This document shows positions 22,971 to 30,493 of a stretch of DNA of 64,000 nucleotides, piece by piece. The notes under the pieces are model-generated. The model was not told the DNA's origin. It searched no databases and saw only the letters and a list, made by a program, of their open reading frames with translations. The position numbers and the translations under genes are program-made. How positions within the stretch are numbered: position 1 is the first letter of the stretch; the number at the start of each line of letters is the position of its first letter. The DNA comes from Pseudonocardia sp. HH130629-09 (GTDB taxonomy: Bacteria; Actinomycetota; Actinomycetes; Mycobacteriales; Pseudonocardiaceae): assembly GCF_001294645.1 (NCBI RefSeq), contig NZ_CP011868.1, positions 5,828,001-5,892,000 of the forward strand, read 5' to 3'.

Positions 22971-23795
22971 CTAGGCCACCCGCGGGGGAGTCCGCTTCTC
23001 CGGACGGCGTCGCGCCAGGATCGAGGTGCCGTAAACGACGAGCGCCAGCCCGAGCAGCAGCAGCCACCACAGACCGGGGCGGACGGTGTCGTCGAGCAGC
23101 GTGATGCCGACCAGACCGGGCACGACGACCTGGGTGACCATGTAGAGCGCGGTCACCGTGGAGACGTCGCCGAGCTGCAGTGCGCGGGCGTAGTTGTACA
23201 GGCCGGTCAGCGCCATGCCGACCAGGATGTAGACCAGCGGCTCGCGCAGCAGACCGGCGAGGTCGACGCCCTCGGACACGTGCATCGCGCGGATGCAGAC
23301 CGAGCCGCCGCCCAGCCCGAGCCCGGCGAGCACCGCCGACGGCCACGGCTTGGTCGAGTTGGTGACCGCCAGCGTCGCCCCCATGAACACCACGAGCGCC
23401 GCGATCAGGACGGCCACGGTCGTGCCGTGGCCGGTCAGGGCCTGCTTGCGCTCGGTCCCCGCGCTGCCGGCGACGAACGCGAGCCCGAGGATGCTGGCGC
23501 CGATCGCCAGCCGGTGCACCGGCCGCAGCCACTCGCCGCGGAAGTAGCGGGCGTACAGGGCCGTCATCGCGATGGCCCCGGCGAGCGTGGCCTGCACCGC
23601 GAAGATGGGGATGTACTGCAGCGCCACGACCATGCAGAGCCAGGTCACGAGGTCCATCCCGATCCCGCCGACGAACCGGGGCCGGGCCAGGACCGCGCTG
23701 GTGCGCCCGCCCTGGTTGGCCGCGTCGGCCTGGAGGATGGCGGCGACGGTGCTGCAGAGCATCGCGAGCACCGCGAAGAACATCCCGATCAGCAC
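22971..23795 (-). CDS. DMT/EamA-type membrane transporter-like protein
   Basis: A 274-residue protein with nine or ten hydrophobic helices in two similar halves, as in the drug/metabolite transporter superfamily. Helix segments include MLIGMFFAVLAMLCSTVAAI at the start and GLWWLLLLGLALVVYGTSIL near the end, followed by an Arg-rich cytoplasmic tail. The substrate cannot be told. It is directly upstream of the alpha/beta hydrolase (9-bp gap), suggesting a two-gene operon. Confidence 0.75.
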   Translation of the reverse strand: MLIGMFFAVLAMLCSTVAAILQADAANQGGRTSAVLARPRFVGGIGMDLVTWLCMVVALQYIPIFAVQATLAGAIAMTALYARYFRGEWLRPVHRLAIGASILGLAFVAGSAGTERKQALTGHGTTVAVLIAALVVFMGATLAVTNSTKPWPSAVLAGLGLGGGSVCIRAMHVSEGVDLAGLLREPLVYILVGMALTGLYNYARALQLGDVSTVTALYMVTQVVVPGLVGITLLDDTVRPGLWWLLLLGLALVVYGTSILARRRPEKRTPPRVA

Positions 23796-23862
23796 GGGCG
23801 GGCACGGGTCAGGTCACGGGCGGCACGCGGGAAGATCGGCACCGGCCGATTGTGACGTACTG

Positions 23863-24198
23863 CTACCGGGTGCCGGCCGGGCGGGCGTCCGACGGGGCGG
23901 GCCGCTGCTCGGGCAGCGCCGCGGGCATCTCGAAGAAGCCGCTCATCAGCCCGCGGCCGGGCTGCTCGTCACGCGTGTCGGCGGCGGCCTGCCAGGGAGA
24001 GGTGCCTACCTGGACGGCCCGGCGCTGGGCCAGCACGGCCCGCGGGCGCTCGGTGAGGACCAGGACGCCGACCGTCAGGGCCACCCCCACCAGCAGCGGC
24101 CCGCCGACCACCAGGATCGGCCAGCCCACCACGGCATAGGCGAGCACCAACGCACCCGCTGCCATGCCGATGACCGCCCCCGCCAACCGCGTCACCAC
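23863..24198 (-). CDS. Small membrane protein, unknown function
   Basis: 111 residues with two hydrophobic segments (about 5-25 and 28-50) and a long soluble C-terminal tail ending in a Pro/Ala-rich stretch. No family recognised. Good codon bias and a plausible GTG start at 24198. It stands alone between the transporter gene and the Hsp70-like gene, all on the minus strand. Confidence 0.6.
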   Translation of the reverse strand: MVTRLAGAVIGMAAGALVLAYAVVGWPILVVGGPLLVGVALTVGVLVLTERPRAVLAQRRAVQVGTSPWQAAADTRDEQPGRGLMSGFFEMPAALPEQRPAPSDARPAGTR

Positions 24199-24380
24199 GC
24201 GCCCCTCTCACCCGTGCCCCCGAACCGTGACGACCACGGTTTTACCACGTCGGAGGGGGTGGAGACGGGCGGCGCGACGCGGTCGCGCTCACACCTTCGG
24301 GCGCGGCCGTATCGCATTCCGTATGGGGCCGAGCCGGCGTGGGGGCTCCCGTGTCCACGCCGGCCCGGCGGTCCGAATCA

Positions 24381-24404
24381 TCCCGCCCCGGGGTCCGGGC
24401 GGGA
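24381..24404 (-). terminator. Hairpin downstream of the Hsp70-like gene
   Basis: An 8-bp stem (TCCCGCCC and its complement) with an 8-base loop lies 78 bp past the stop of the Hsp70-like gene. It fits a terminator for that transcript but has no U-tract and a short stem. Confidence 0.45.
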
Positions 24405-24481
24405 CGGGGTGGGGGTCACTCCGCGCTGTCGTCGCAGCGCACAGCGTGATCGGTGATCGATTTCCTTGTCCCCCAGGATGA

Positions 24482-26533
24482 TCACGCGGCTGCCGGAGGG
24501 ACGCTCGACGACGGCGCGGGAGCCGTGGTCGTCGGGCCCGGGACCGGGCTGGTCGGGTCGGTGGCGGGCGGGGTGGTGACCGGCGGGGTGGTCGGATCGG
24601 ACGTGCCCTCCGCCGGCGTGTTCGGGCCCGTGCTGGTCGCCGGCGGTGTGGTGACCGGCGGGGGCGACACCACCGGGGCGGACGGCACGGCCGGTCCCGG
24701 AGCGGCCGGGGCAGGCGCGGCCGGAGCGGGCGCGGCCGGAGCCGGGGCGCCGGGCGCGGTCGGCGCAGCGGCACCCGCGGTGGCCGCGCCACCCGAGGTG
24801 CCGGCGCGCGTCCCACCCACGGGGGCGCCCGCGACCGGGCCGGCCGCGCCGCCGGCGGCCGGGGCGGCGCCCGGGGTGACCGGAGCCGGTGCGACGGCCG
24901 GTGAGCTCAGCACGGGGGCTGCGCTCAGCTCACCGATCCCCGGGCTCGTCGTGGGCCAGAACAGCAGCGCACCCGCGATGGCGGCGGCACCGGCGAGGCC
25001 ACCGGCACCGACCATCAGGCGCTGCCGGGTGACCACGCCGCGGCGGGCCGCGCCGGCGGGGGCGTCCCGGGTGACCAGGGTGTCCGGCGCGGGACTCTCC
25101 GGGCGGGCGACGGCCGGGCCGGTCACCTGTCCGGCCCCGAGGACCGACGTCCGTGCGGGGGCGGGGGGCTGGGCCGTACGGGTGCGGGGGACCGCGGTCA
25201 GCGGGCCGGTCGGCGGCTCCGGGTCGAGCAGGGCGACGGCCGTGCGGTCCGTGGCGGGCGCCTCGGTCCGTGCGGTCCGCTCCCGCTCGCCGCGGGTCGG
25301 CCACGCGGGGGTGGTCCGGTCGGTCCGGTCACCACGGTCGACGCTGCCGGCGCGGTCGGCGGTGTCCGGCCCGGGCCGGTCCCACGGGCTGTGCCCGGCG
25401 GGGTCGACGGGCTCGCGGGGGGTGGGGACACCGGTCAGCGGCGCCATCCGCACACCGGGCCAGGAGGTCCCGGCCCCCGGCGCGACGGCGAGTGCCGCGC
25501 CCCGGGCGGCGTCGGCCACCGGGTCCGCGACGACGGCGACCGGGCGGCCCAGTGCCGCCGAGACCGCCTGCACCACGACCGGCATCCGTGCGGCGCCGCC
25601 GGCGAGCAGCACCTCGGCGTCCGGGGCGGCGGCCACGACGTCCTGCACCAGGTCGGTGACCGGCTCGAGCAGCGGGCGGGTGAGCTCGTCGAGGTCGGAG
25701 CGGTGGATGCGGACCGCGGTCCGCAGGCCGGGCAGCTCCACCGGGACGGTCGCGACCGTGTCCCGGGACAGCAGCTGCTTGGCGGCGCGGCACTCGTCGC
25801 GCAGGGAGGTCAGAGCGGCCACGGTCCGCGGGTCGTCGAGGTCGAGCGCGTCGAACGCGGCGGCCGTGGCCGGGGAGGAGGACCGGACGAAGGCGAACGC
25901 CGCGTCGTCGACGTCTCCGCCACCGGTCCGGCAGGTCAGCGTGCGACCGACGGCGTCGGGCAGCACCCCGGGTGCGGCCGCGGCCAGCACGGTCGCGGTG
26001 GTCCCGTTGCCCCCCAGGTCGACGACGGCGAGCGGCCCCCCGGCCGGCACGACGGCGCGGTGGGCGAGCGCGACGGCCTGCGGCGCGGTCACCAGCGAGA
26101 CGGTCAGCCCGCGGCGACGCAGGGCGGCGGCCAGCAGGTCCCGCTTGTGCCGGCCCCAGCCCACCGGGCAGGTGACGCCGATCCGGGACGGCGGGCCACC
26201 GTGCCGGGTGGACACCTCGTCGACCAGGACGCGCACCAGCCGGGCGCACAGGTCCTCGGCCGCGTAGGCGAAGCCGCCCAGCGACAGCGGTGTCGGGTCC
26301 CCGACCCGGTCGAGGAAGCCACGTGCGACACGGTCCGGCTCGGCCGGGGCCCGGCGACGGGCGGGCTCACCGCAGAGCAGGTCGCCCCCGGGCGTCGCGA
26401 CGAGCACTGCGGGGAGCACGTCGCTCCCGTCGCGGCCGCCCAGCCGGACGGACTCCGCGGCACCACCCGTGCGCAGCACGGCCGCGGTCACCGAGGTGGC
26501 CCCCAGATCGATCCCGAGCAGGTACGACACCAC
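24482..26533 (-). CDS. Hsp70-like ATPase with membrane anchor and Pro/Ala-rich tail
   Basis: 683 residues. Residues 1 to about 350 form an actin/Hsp70 ATPase fold: phosphate-1 loop GIDLGATSVTAAV, phosphate-2 VDLGGNGTTATVL and the adenosine motif VLLAGGAARMP. Instead of a substrate-binding domain there is a charged, Pro/Thr/Arg-rich linker (about 350-510), one transmembrane helix (MVGAGGLAGAAAIAGALLFW, about 520-540) and a low-complexity Ala/Pro/Thr tail of about 130 residues, probably outside the membrane. It is divergent from the IniB-like genes across 242 bp, which suggests a shared role and perhaps shared control. Many actinobacterial Hsp70 family proteins of this build are uncharacterised; chaperone activity is not assured. 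Confidence 0.85.
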   Translation of the reverse strand: MVSYLLGIDLGATSVTAAVLRTGGAAESVRLGGRDGSDVLPAVLVATPGGDLLCGEPARRRAPAEPDRVARGFLDRVGDPTPLSLGGFAYAAEDLCARLVRVLVDEVSTRHGGPPSRIGVTCPVGWGRHKRDLLAAALRRRGLTVSLVTAPQAVALAHRAVVPAGGPLAVVDLGGNGTTATVLAAAAPGVLPDAVGRTLTCRTGGGDVDDAAFAFVRSSSPATAAAFDALDLDDPRTVAALTSLRDECRAAKQLLSRDTVATVPVELPGLRTAVRIHRSDLDELTRPLLEPVTDLVQDVVAAAPDAEVLLAGGAARMPVVVQAVSAALGRPVAVVADPVADAARGAALAVAPGAGTSWPGVRMAPLTGVPTPREPVDPAGHSPWDRPGPDTADRAGSVDRGDRTDRTTPAWPTRGERERTARTEAPATDRTAVALLDPEPPTGPLTAVPRTRTAQPPAPARTSVLGAGQVTGPAVARPESPAPDTLVTRDAPAGAARRGVVTRQRLMVGAGGLAGAAAIAGALLFWPTTSPGIGELSAAPVLSSPAVAPAPVTPGAAPAAGGAAGPVAGAPVGGTRAGTSGGAATAGAAAPTAPGAPAPAAPAPAAPAPAAPGPAVPSAPVVSPPPVTTPPATSTGPNTPAEGTSDPTTPPVTTPPATDPTSPVPGPTTTAPAPSSSVPPAAA

Positions 26534-26641
26534 TGCTCCCCCCTCGTCGAACCGGCACGCCGGCGTGGTCCTCTCCCCGACCCATCGGCGGGGGCCGCTC
26601 CGGCGTTAGCCGGTGCCGCGCAGCGGAACGAAGTGGGGGAC

Positions 26642-26682
26642 CGATCCCCTAACGGCCCCCCGACGGACCCGGAGCGATCCCC
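26642..26682 (+). promoter_or_regulatory. Direct repeats upstream of the first iniB-like gene (candidate operator)
   Basis: Two copies of CGATCCCC (26642-26649 and 26675-26682) lie 33 bp apart, close to three helical turns, in the 242-bp divergent region. The first is within a small inverted repeat GGGGACCGATCCCC. The iniB-like start at 26776 has a good ribosome site (CCGGAGG). The spacing suits a dimeric or multimeric activator, but this is pattern-based only. Confidence 0.35.
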
Positions 26683-26775
26683 GATGGCCGGGCGGCCCGG
26701 CGCCCCTAGCTTTCGTCGTCAACACCGGTCGTCGCCGACGGACCGGTCACCCCCCGAGCGACTCCGGAGGCCGAC

Positions 26776-27582
26776 ATGGCTGCACACGACATCTCGCTGA
26801 TCGACTTCATCAAGCTCCTGCTCGGCAGCGGCTCCGAGAGCATCCAGGTCCGCGACTGGTTCAACGACAACCCGAACGCGGTCCTGCAGCACTACGGCCT
26901 CGCCGACCTGTCCCCGGAGGACGTCCGCGACGCGCTGGTCATCGCGCAGGACAACGACACCGTGTCCTTCGACCGCCACTACGACACCGGCTTCAACTGG
27001 GGCGGCGACGAGGGCGGCTGGAGCGAGGGCAAGGGCGACCACGGCCACAAGGCCGCCGCCTCCCACGAGAACGTGCACGTCAAGGACGTCTGGCACACCG
27101 AGAACATCGACGACCGCGACACCATCGTCGACAACTCCGTGAACCAGCACATCAACACCCACGGCGGCGACTTCGACCAGGACATCGACATCCGGTCGAC
27201 CACCGCCTCCGGTGACGGCGCGGTGGCCGCCGGCGGTGACATCGACGGCTCCACCATCACGACCGGCAACGGCAACGTCGTGGGCGACGGCAACAACGTG
27301 GTCAAGGGCGACGGCAACACCTCCGCCTTCGGTTCCGGCTCGGCCACCAAGACCGGCGACATCTCCGCCGACAAGGGCGGCGCGGTCTCCATCGGCGGCA
27401 ACGCGACCGGCTCGCACGACGCGACCGACTCGTTCAACAAGACCTGGACCGAGACCCACGAGAACACCGAGATCCACGACTCCGGGAACCTCGACGCCAG
27501 CACCGAGACCCACACGTCGATCGACGACCACAGCCACACCGACATCGCGTCGCACAACGGCATCGACCTCGCCGTCGGCTGA
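26776..27582 (+). CDS. IniB-like protein 1 (IniB N-terminal domain, Asp/Asn/Gly/Thr-rich core)
   Basis: 268 residues. Residues 1-65 match the IniB N-terminal domain: SLIDFIKLLLGSGSESIQVR, then DWFNDNPNAVLQHYGLADLS and SPEDVRDALVIAQDNDTVSFDR. After a His/Gly-rich linker comes a core (about 115-225) of short turns such as ASGDGAVAAGGDI, NVVGDGNNVVKGDGNT and FGSGSATKTGDIS, which could form a beta-solenoid. The C-terminus is acidic and rich in Thr/His/Asp. There is no signal peptide or membrane helix. Mycobacterial IniB is the first gene of the isoniazid- and envelope-stress-inducible iniBAC operon, with unknown biochemistry. A perfect hairpin follows 15 bp after the stop. Confidence 0.8.
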   Translation: MAAHDISLIDFIKLLLGSGSESIQVRDWFNDNPNAVLQHYGLADLSPEDVRDALVIAQDNDTVSFDRHYDTGFNWGGDEGGWSEGKGDHGHKAAASHENVHVKDVWHTENIDDRDTIVDNSVNQHINTHGGDFDQDIDIRSTTASGDGAVAAGGDIDGSTITTGNGNVVGDGNNVVKGDGNTSAFGSGSATKTGDISADKGGAVSIGGNATGSHDATDSFNKTWTETHENTEIHDSGNLDASTETHTSIDDHSHTDIASHNGIDLAVG

Positions 27583-27597
27583 CCCACCGCACCGCCC

Positions 27598-27638
27598 GGT
27601 GACCGGGCCGGGACGCCCCCGACCCCGGCCCGGTCACC
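27598..27638 (+). terminator. Strong hairpin between the two iniB-like genes
   Basis: A perfect 15-bp stem GGTGACCGGGCCGGG with an 11-base loop begins 16 bp after the first iniB-like stop. It could terminate, or partly attenuate, transcription, or protect the 3' end of the first mRNA. No U-tract follows. Confidence 0.7.
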
Positions 27639-27705
27639 ACCTCCCGCACCACCCGAACCCTCCGCCGAGCGCGCGAGCCCGGCGGCACCCGCAGAGGAGA
27701 TCGCC

Positions 27706-28500
27706 ATGTCCGTCGAGAAGTCGCTGATCCAGTTCATCCTGGACCTGCTGAAGGACCCCAAGGCCCTGGCCGAGTTCAAGGAGGACCCGCACGGTGTCCT
27801 CGCCCAGTGCGGCCTGTCCGAGGTCTCCGCCGACGACGTCCGCGACGCCCTGGTCCTGGCCCAGGACAACGACGACGTGTCCTTCGACCGTGACTACAAC
27901 ACCGGCGGCGGCCACGGCGGCCACCACCACACCCCGCCGCCGCCCGTCCACCACGGCGAGGACCCGGTCAAGTACATCGACAAGTACGTGACCAACAACC
28001 ACTACACCTACAACGTCGACGACCGCGACACCATCGTCGACAACTCGGTGAACCAGAACATCGACACCGGCGGCGGCGACTTCAACCAGTCCATCGACAC
28101 CAAGTCGGTCGTCGCGTCCGGCGACGGCTCGGTGGCCGCCGGCGACGACATCCGCGACTCGACCGTCACCACCGGCCACGACAACATCGTGGGCGACGAC
28201 AACAACGTGGTGAAGGGCGACGGCAACACCACCGCCTTCGGTTCCGGCTCGGCTACCAAGACCGGCGACATCTCCGCCGACCACGGTGGCGCCGCGGCCG
28301 TCGGTGGCACCGCCACGGGCTCGAACGACGCGACCGACTCGTTCAACAAGACCCACACCGAGACGCACAGCTCGACCGACATCGACGACTCGTTCAACGC
28401 CGACACGAGCACCCACACCGACACCGATGTGGACAACCACAGCCACACCGACGTGCTGTCGCACAACGACGTCTCCACCGACGTGCACGTGGGCCTCTGA
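27706..28500 (+). CDS. IniB-like protein 2 (tandem paralog)
   Basis: A 264-residue paralog of the preceding gene. The N-terminal domain reads SLIQFILDLLKDPKALAEFK, then DPHGVLAQCGLSEVSADDVR and DALVLAQDNDDVSFDRDYNT. A His/Pro linker (HHHTPPPPVHHG) replaces the Gly-rich one. The core (about 105-215) is nearly the same as in protein 1: DDRDTIVDNSVNQNIDTGGG, NNVVKGDGNTTAFGSGSATK and TGDISAD. The tail is again Asp/Ser/Thr/His-rich. The linker and N-domain diverge more than the core, so the core is probably the functional part. Start ATG 27706 follows GCAGAGGAGATC, a good ribosome site. A very strong hairpin follows the stop. Confidence 0.8.
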   Translation: MSVEKSLIQFILDLLKDPKALAEFKEDPHGVLAQCGLSEVSADDVRDALVLAQDNDDVSFDRDYNTGGGHGGHHHTPPPPVHHGEDPVKYIDKYVTNNHYTYNVDDRDTIVDNSVNQNIDTGGGDFNQSIDTKSVVASGDGSVAAGDDIRDSTVTTGHDNIVGDDNNVVKGDGNTTAFGSGSATKTGDISADHGGAAAVGGTATGSNDATDSFNKTHTETHSSTDIDDSFNADTSTHTDTDVDNHSHTDVLSHNDVSTDVHVGL

Positions 28501-28547
28501 CCCACCGCACTGCTCCGGGCGGAGGAGCAGGTTCGACCGCCCGGACC

Positions 28548-28587
28548 GACGGCCCCGGACACCCACCCGTGGGTGCCCGGGGCCGTC
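28548..28587 (+). terminator. Very strong hairpin between iniB-like 2 and the dynamin-like genes
   Basis: Arms GACGGCCCCGG-CACCCAC and GTGGGTG-CCGGGGCCGTC pair with one small internal mismatch around a 2-base loop, 47 bp after the iniB-like stop and 76 bp before the iniA-like start. It should act as a terminator or attenuator, so the GTPase genes may have lower or separate expression. Confidence 0.75.
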
Positions 28588-28663
28588 ACCGTTCGTGTAT
28601 CCATGACGAGGACGTGACGGATGCCGCCGGGCACCGTCCGCGACGTATCTGGGGGGAGCGGTC

Positions 28664-30493
28664 GTGGCAGTGCCGGAGGCGGTCGCGCTCGTCGACCTCG
28701 CCCTCAAGGCGGTCACTGCCTACGACCGCCCCGACCTGGCGCCACGGCTGCGGCAGACGAAGGCGCGGCTGACCGACCCGGTCGTGCGGGTGCTGGTCGT
28801 CGGCGAGTTCAAGCAGGGCAAGAGTCAGCTGGTGAACGCGCTGGTCAACGCCACCGTGTGCCCCGTCGACGACGACATCGCCACCGCCGTGCCGACGCTC
28901 GTGCGCTTCGGCGAGGAGACGTCGGTGACCCTCGTGCGCGAGGCCCCCGGGACCGACGGCGTGGCGACCGAGAAGGCCGAGCGGACCGTCGTCGGGCTCG
29001 ACCAGCTCGCCGAGCACGTCTCCGAGGCCGGCAACCCCGGCAACCGGGCCCGGCTCACCCGCGCCGAGGTCACGCTGCCCCGCAAGCTCCTGCAGAGCGG
29101 GCTGGCCCTGGTCGACACCCCCGGCGTCGGCGGGCTCGGGTCCGCGCACGGCGCCGCGACGATGTCGGCGCTGCCCACCGCGGACGCGGTGCTGCTGGTC
29201 TCCGACGCCAGCCAGGAGTACACCGCCCCCGAGCTGGAGTTCCTGCAGGCCGCGCGCAAGCTGTGCCCGAACGTCGCCTGCATCGTCACCAAGACCGACC
29301 TGTACCCGCACTGGCGGCGGATCGTCGAGCTCGACGAGCGCCACCTGCGCACCGCCCGGATCGATGCCGAGCTGCTGCCGGTGTCCTCCGCGCTGCGGCT
29401 GCACGCGGCCCGCACCCAGGACCTCGACCTCATCGCCGAGTCCGGCTTCCAGGCGCTCACCAGCTTCCTGCTGCGTAAGGTCGTCGGTGCCGCCGACGAC
29501 CTCGACCGCCGCTCCACCAGCCAGGACGTCCTCGTCACCTGCCAGGCCCTGGAAGCCACGATGCGGGCCGAGCTGATGTCGCAGAACGACCCGGAGAAGG
29601 CCGGTCAGCTCGCCCGCGAGCTGGAGGCCGCGCGGTCGCGCGTCGACGGGCTGCGCCAGCGCTCCGCGCGCTGGCAGACCACGCTGACCGACGGCGTCGC
29701 CGACCTCATCGCCGACATCGAGTACGACCTGCGCGACCGGCTGCGCGCGGTCTCCCGCGACGCCGAGCAGCTCCTGGAGGACGCCGACCCGGCCGACATC
29801 TGGGACCAGTTCGCCGAGTGGTTCCACAAGCAGGTGGCCCACGCCGTCGCCCAGAACTTCGTGTGGACGACCGAGCGGGCACGCTGGCTGGCCGAGCAGG
29901 TGGCCGAGCACTTCGCCGAGGCCGTCGACGTGACCCTGCCCGAGCTGCGGGTCGCGGGCGGCTCGGTGGCCGGGCTCGTCGACCCGCTGGAGATGCCCGC
30001 GGACGAGAAGTTCGGCATCGGGCAGAAGCTGTTCGTCGGCGCCCGCGGCGGTTACGGCGGCATGCTGATGTTCGGTCTCGCCTCCACCTTCGCCGGGATC
30101 GCCCTGCTCAACCCGCTCTCGGTCGGTGCGGGTCTGCTGTTCGGCGCCAAGACCGTGCGCGACGAGAAGAAGCGCTTGAAACAGCGCCGCCAGGCCGAGT
30201 CGAAGAACGCCGTGCGCCGGCACATCGACGAGGTCACCTTCCAGGTCGGCAAGGACTCCCGGGACAACCTGCGCCGCATCCAGCGCGACCTGCGCGACCA
30301 CTTCACCACCGTCGCCGACGAGCTGTCCGAGGCGCTGAAGGAGTCGGTCGCGGCCGCGCAGACCGCCCTGAAGGACGACGCCGAGCGTCAGCAGCGCGTC
30401 GCGGACCTGGAGGCCGAGCTGGAACGGGTGACCGGCCTCGCCGAGCGGGCCAGGGCACTGGCCGCGGCCGTGGGCTCCGGTGGTCCGACGTGA
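28664..30493 (+). CDS. Dynamin-like GTPase, IniA-type
   Basis: 609 residues. G1 is GEFKQGKS at 47-54, G3 DTPG at 151-154 and G4 TKTD at 209-212. A helical stalk follows, then a hydrophobic hairpin (about 465-497, LMFGLASTFAGIALLNPLSV) that would insert into or cross the membrane, and a basic plus coiled-coil C-terminus (QRVADLEAELERVTGLAERA). This is the layout of mycobacterial IniA, a bacterial dynamin-like protein shown to remodel or fission membranes. GTG 28664 follows a GGGGGGAG ribosome site. It overlaps the next GTPase gene by 4 bases, so the two are co-translated as a pair. Confidence 0.88.
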   Translation: MAVPEAVALVDLALKAVTAYDRPDLAPRLRQTKARLTDPVVRVLVVGEFKQGKSQLVNALVNATVCPVDDDIATAVPTLVRFGEETSVTLVREAPGTDGVATEKAERTVVGLDQLAEHVSEAGNPGNRARLTRAEVTLPRKLLQSGLALVDTPGVGGLGSAHGAATMSALPTADAVLLVSDASQEYTAPELEFLQAARKLCPNVACIVTKTDLYPHWRRIVELDERHLRTARIDAELLPVSSALRLHAARTQDLDLIAESGFQALTSFLLRKVVGAADDLDRRSTSQDVLVTCQALEATMRAELMSQNDPEKAGQLARELEAARSRVDGLRQRSARWQTTLTDGVADLIADIEYDLRDRLRAVSRDAEQLLEDADPADIWDQFAEWFHKQVAHAVAQNFVWTTERARWLAEQVAEHFAEAVDVTLPELRVAGGSVAGLVDPLEMPADEKFGIGQKLFVGARGGYGGMLMFGLASTFAGIALLNPLSVGAGLLFGAKTVRDEKKRLKQRRQAESKNAVRRHIDEVTFQVGKDSRDNLRRIQRDLRDHFTTVADELSEALKESVAAAQTALKDDAERQQRVADLEAELERVTGLAERARALAAAVGSGGPT

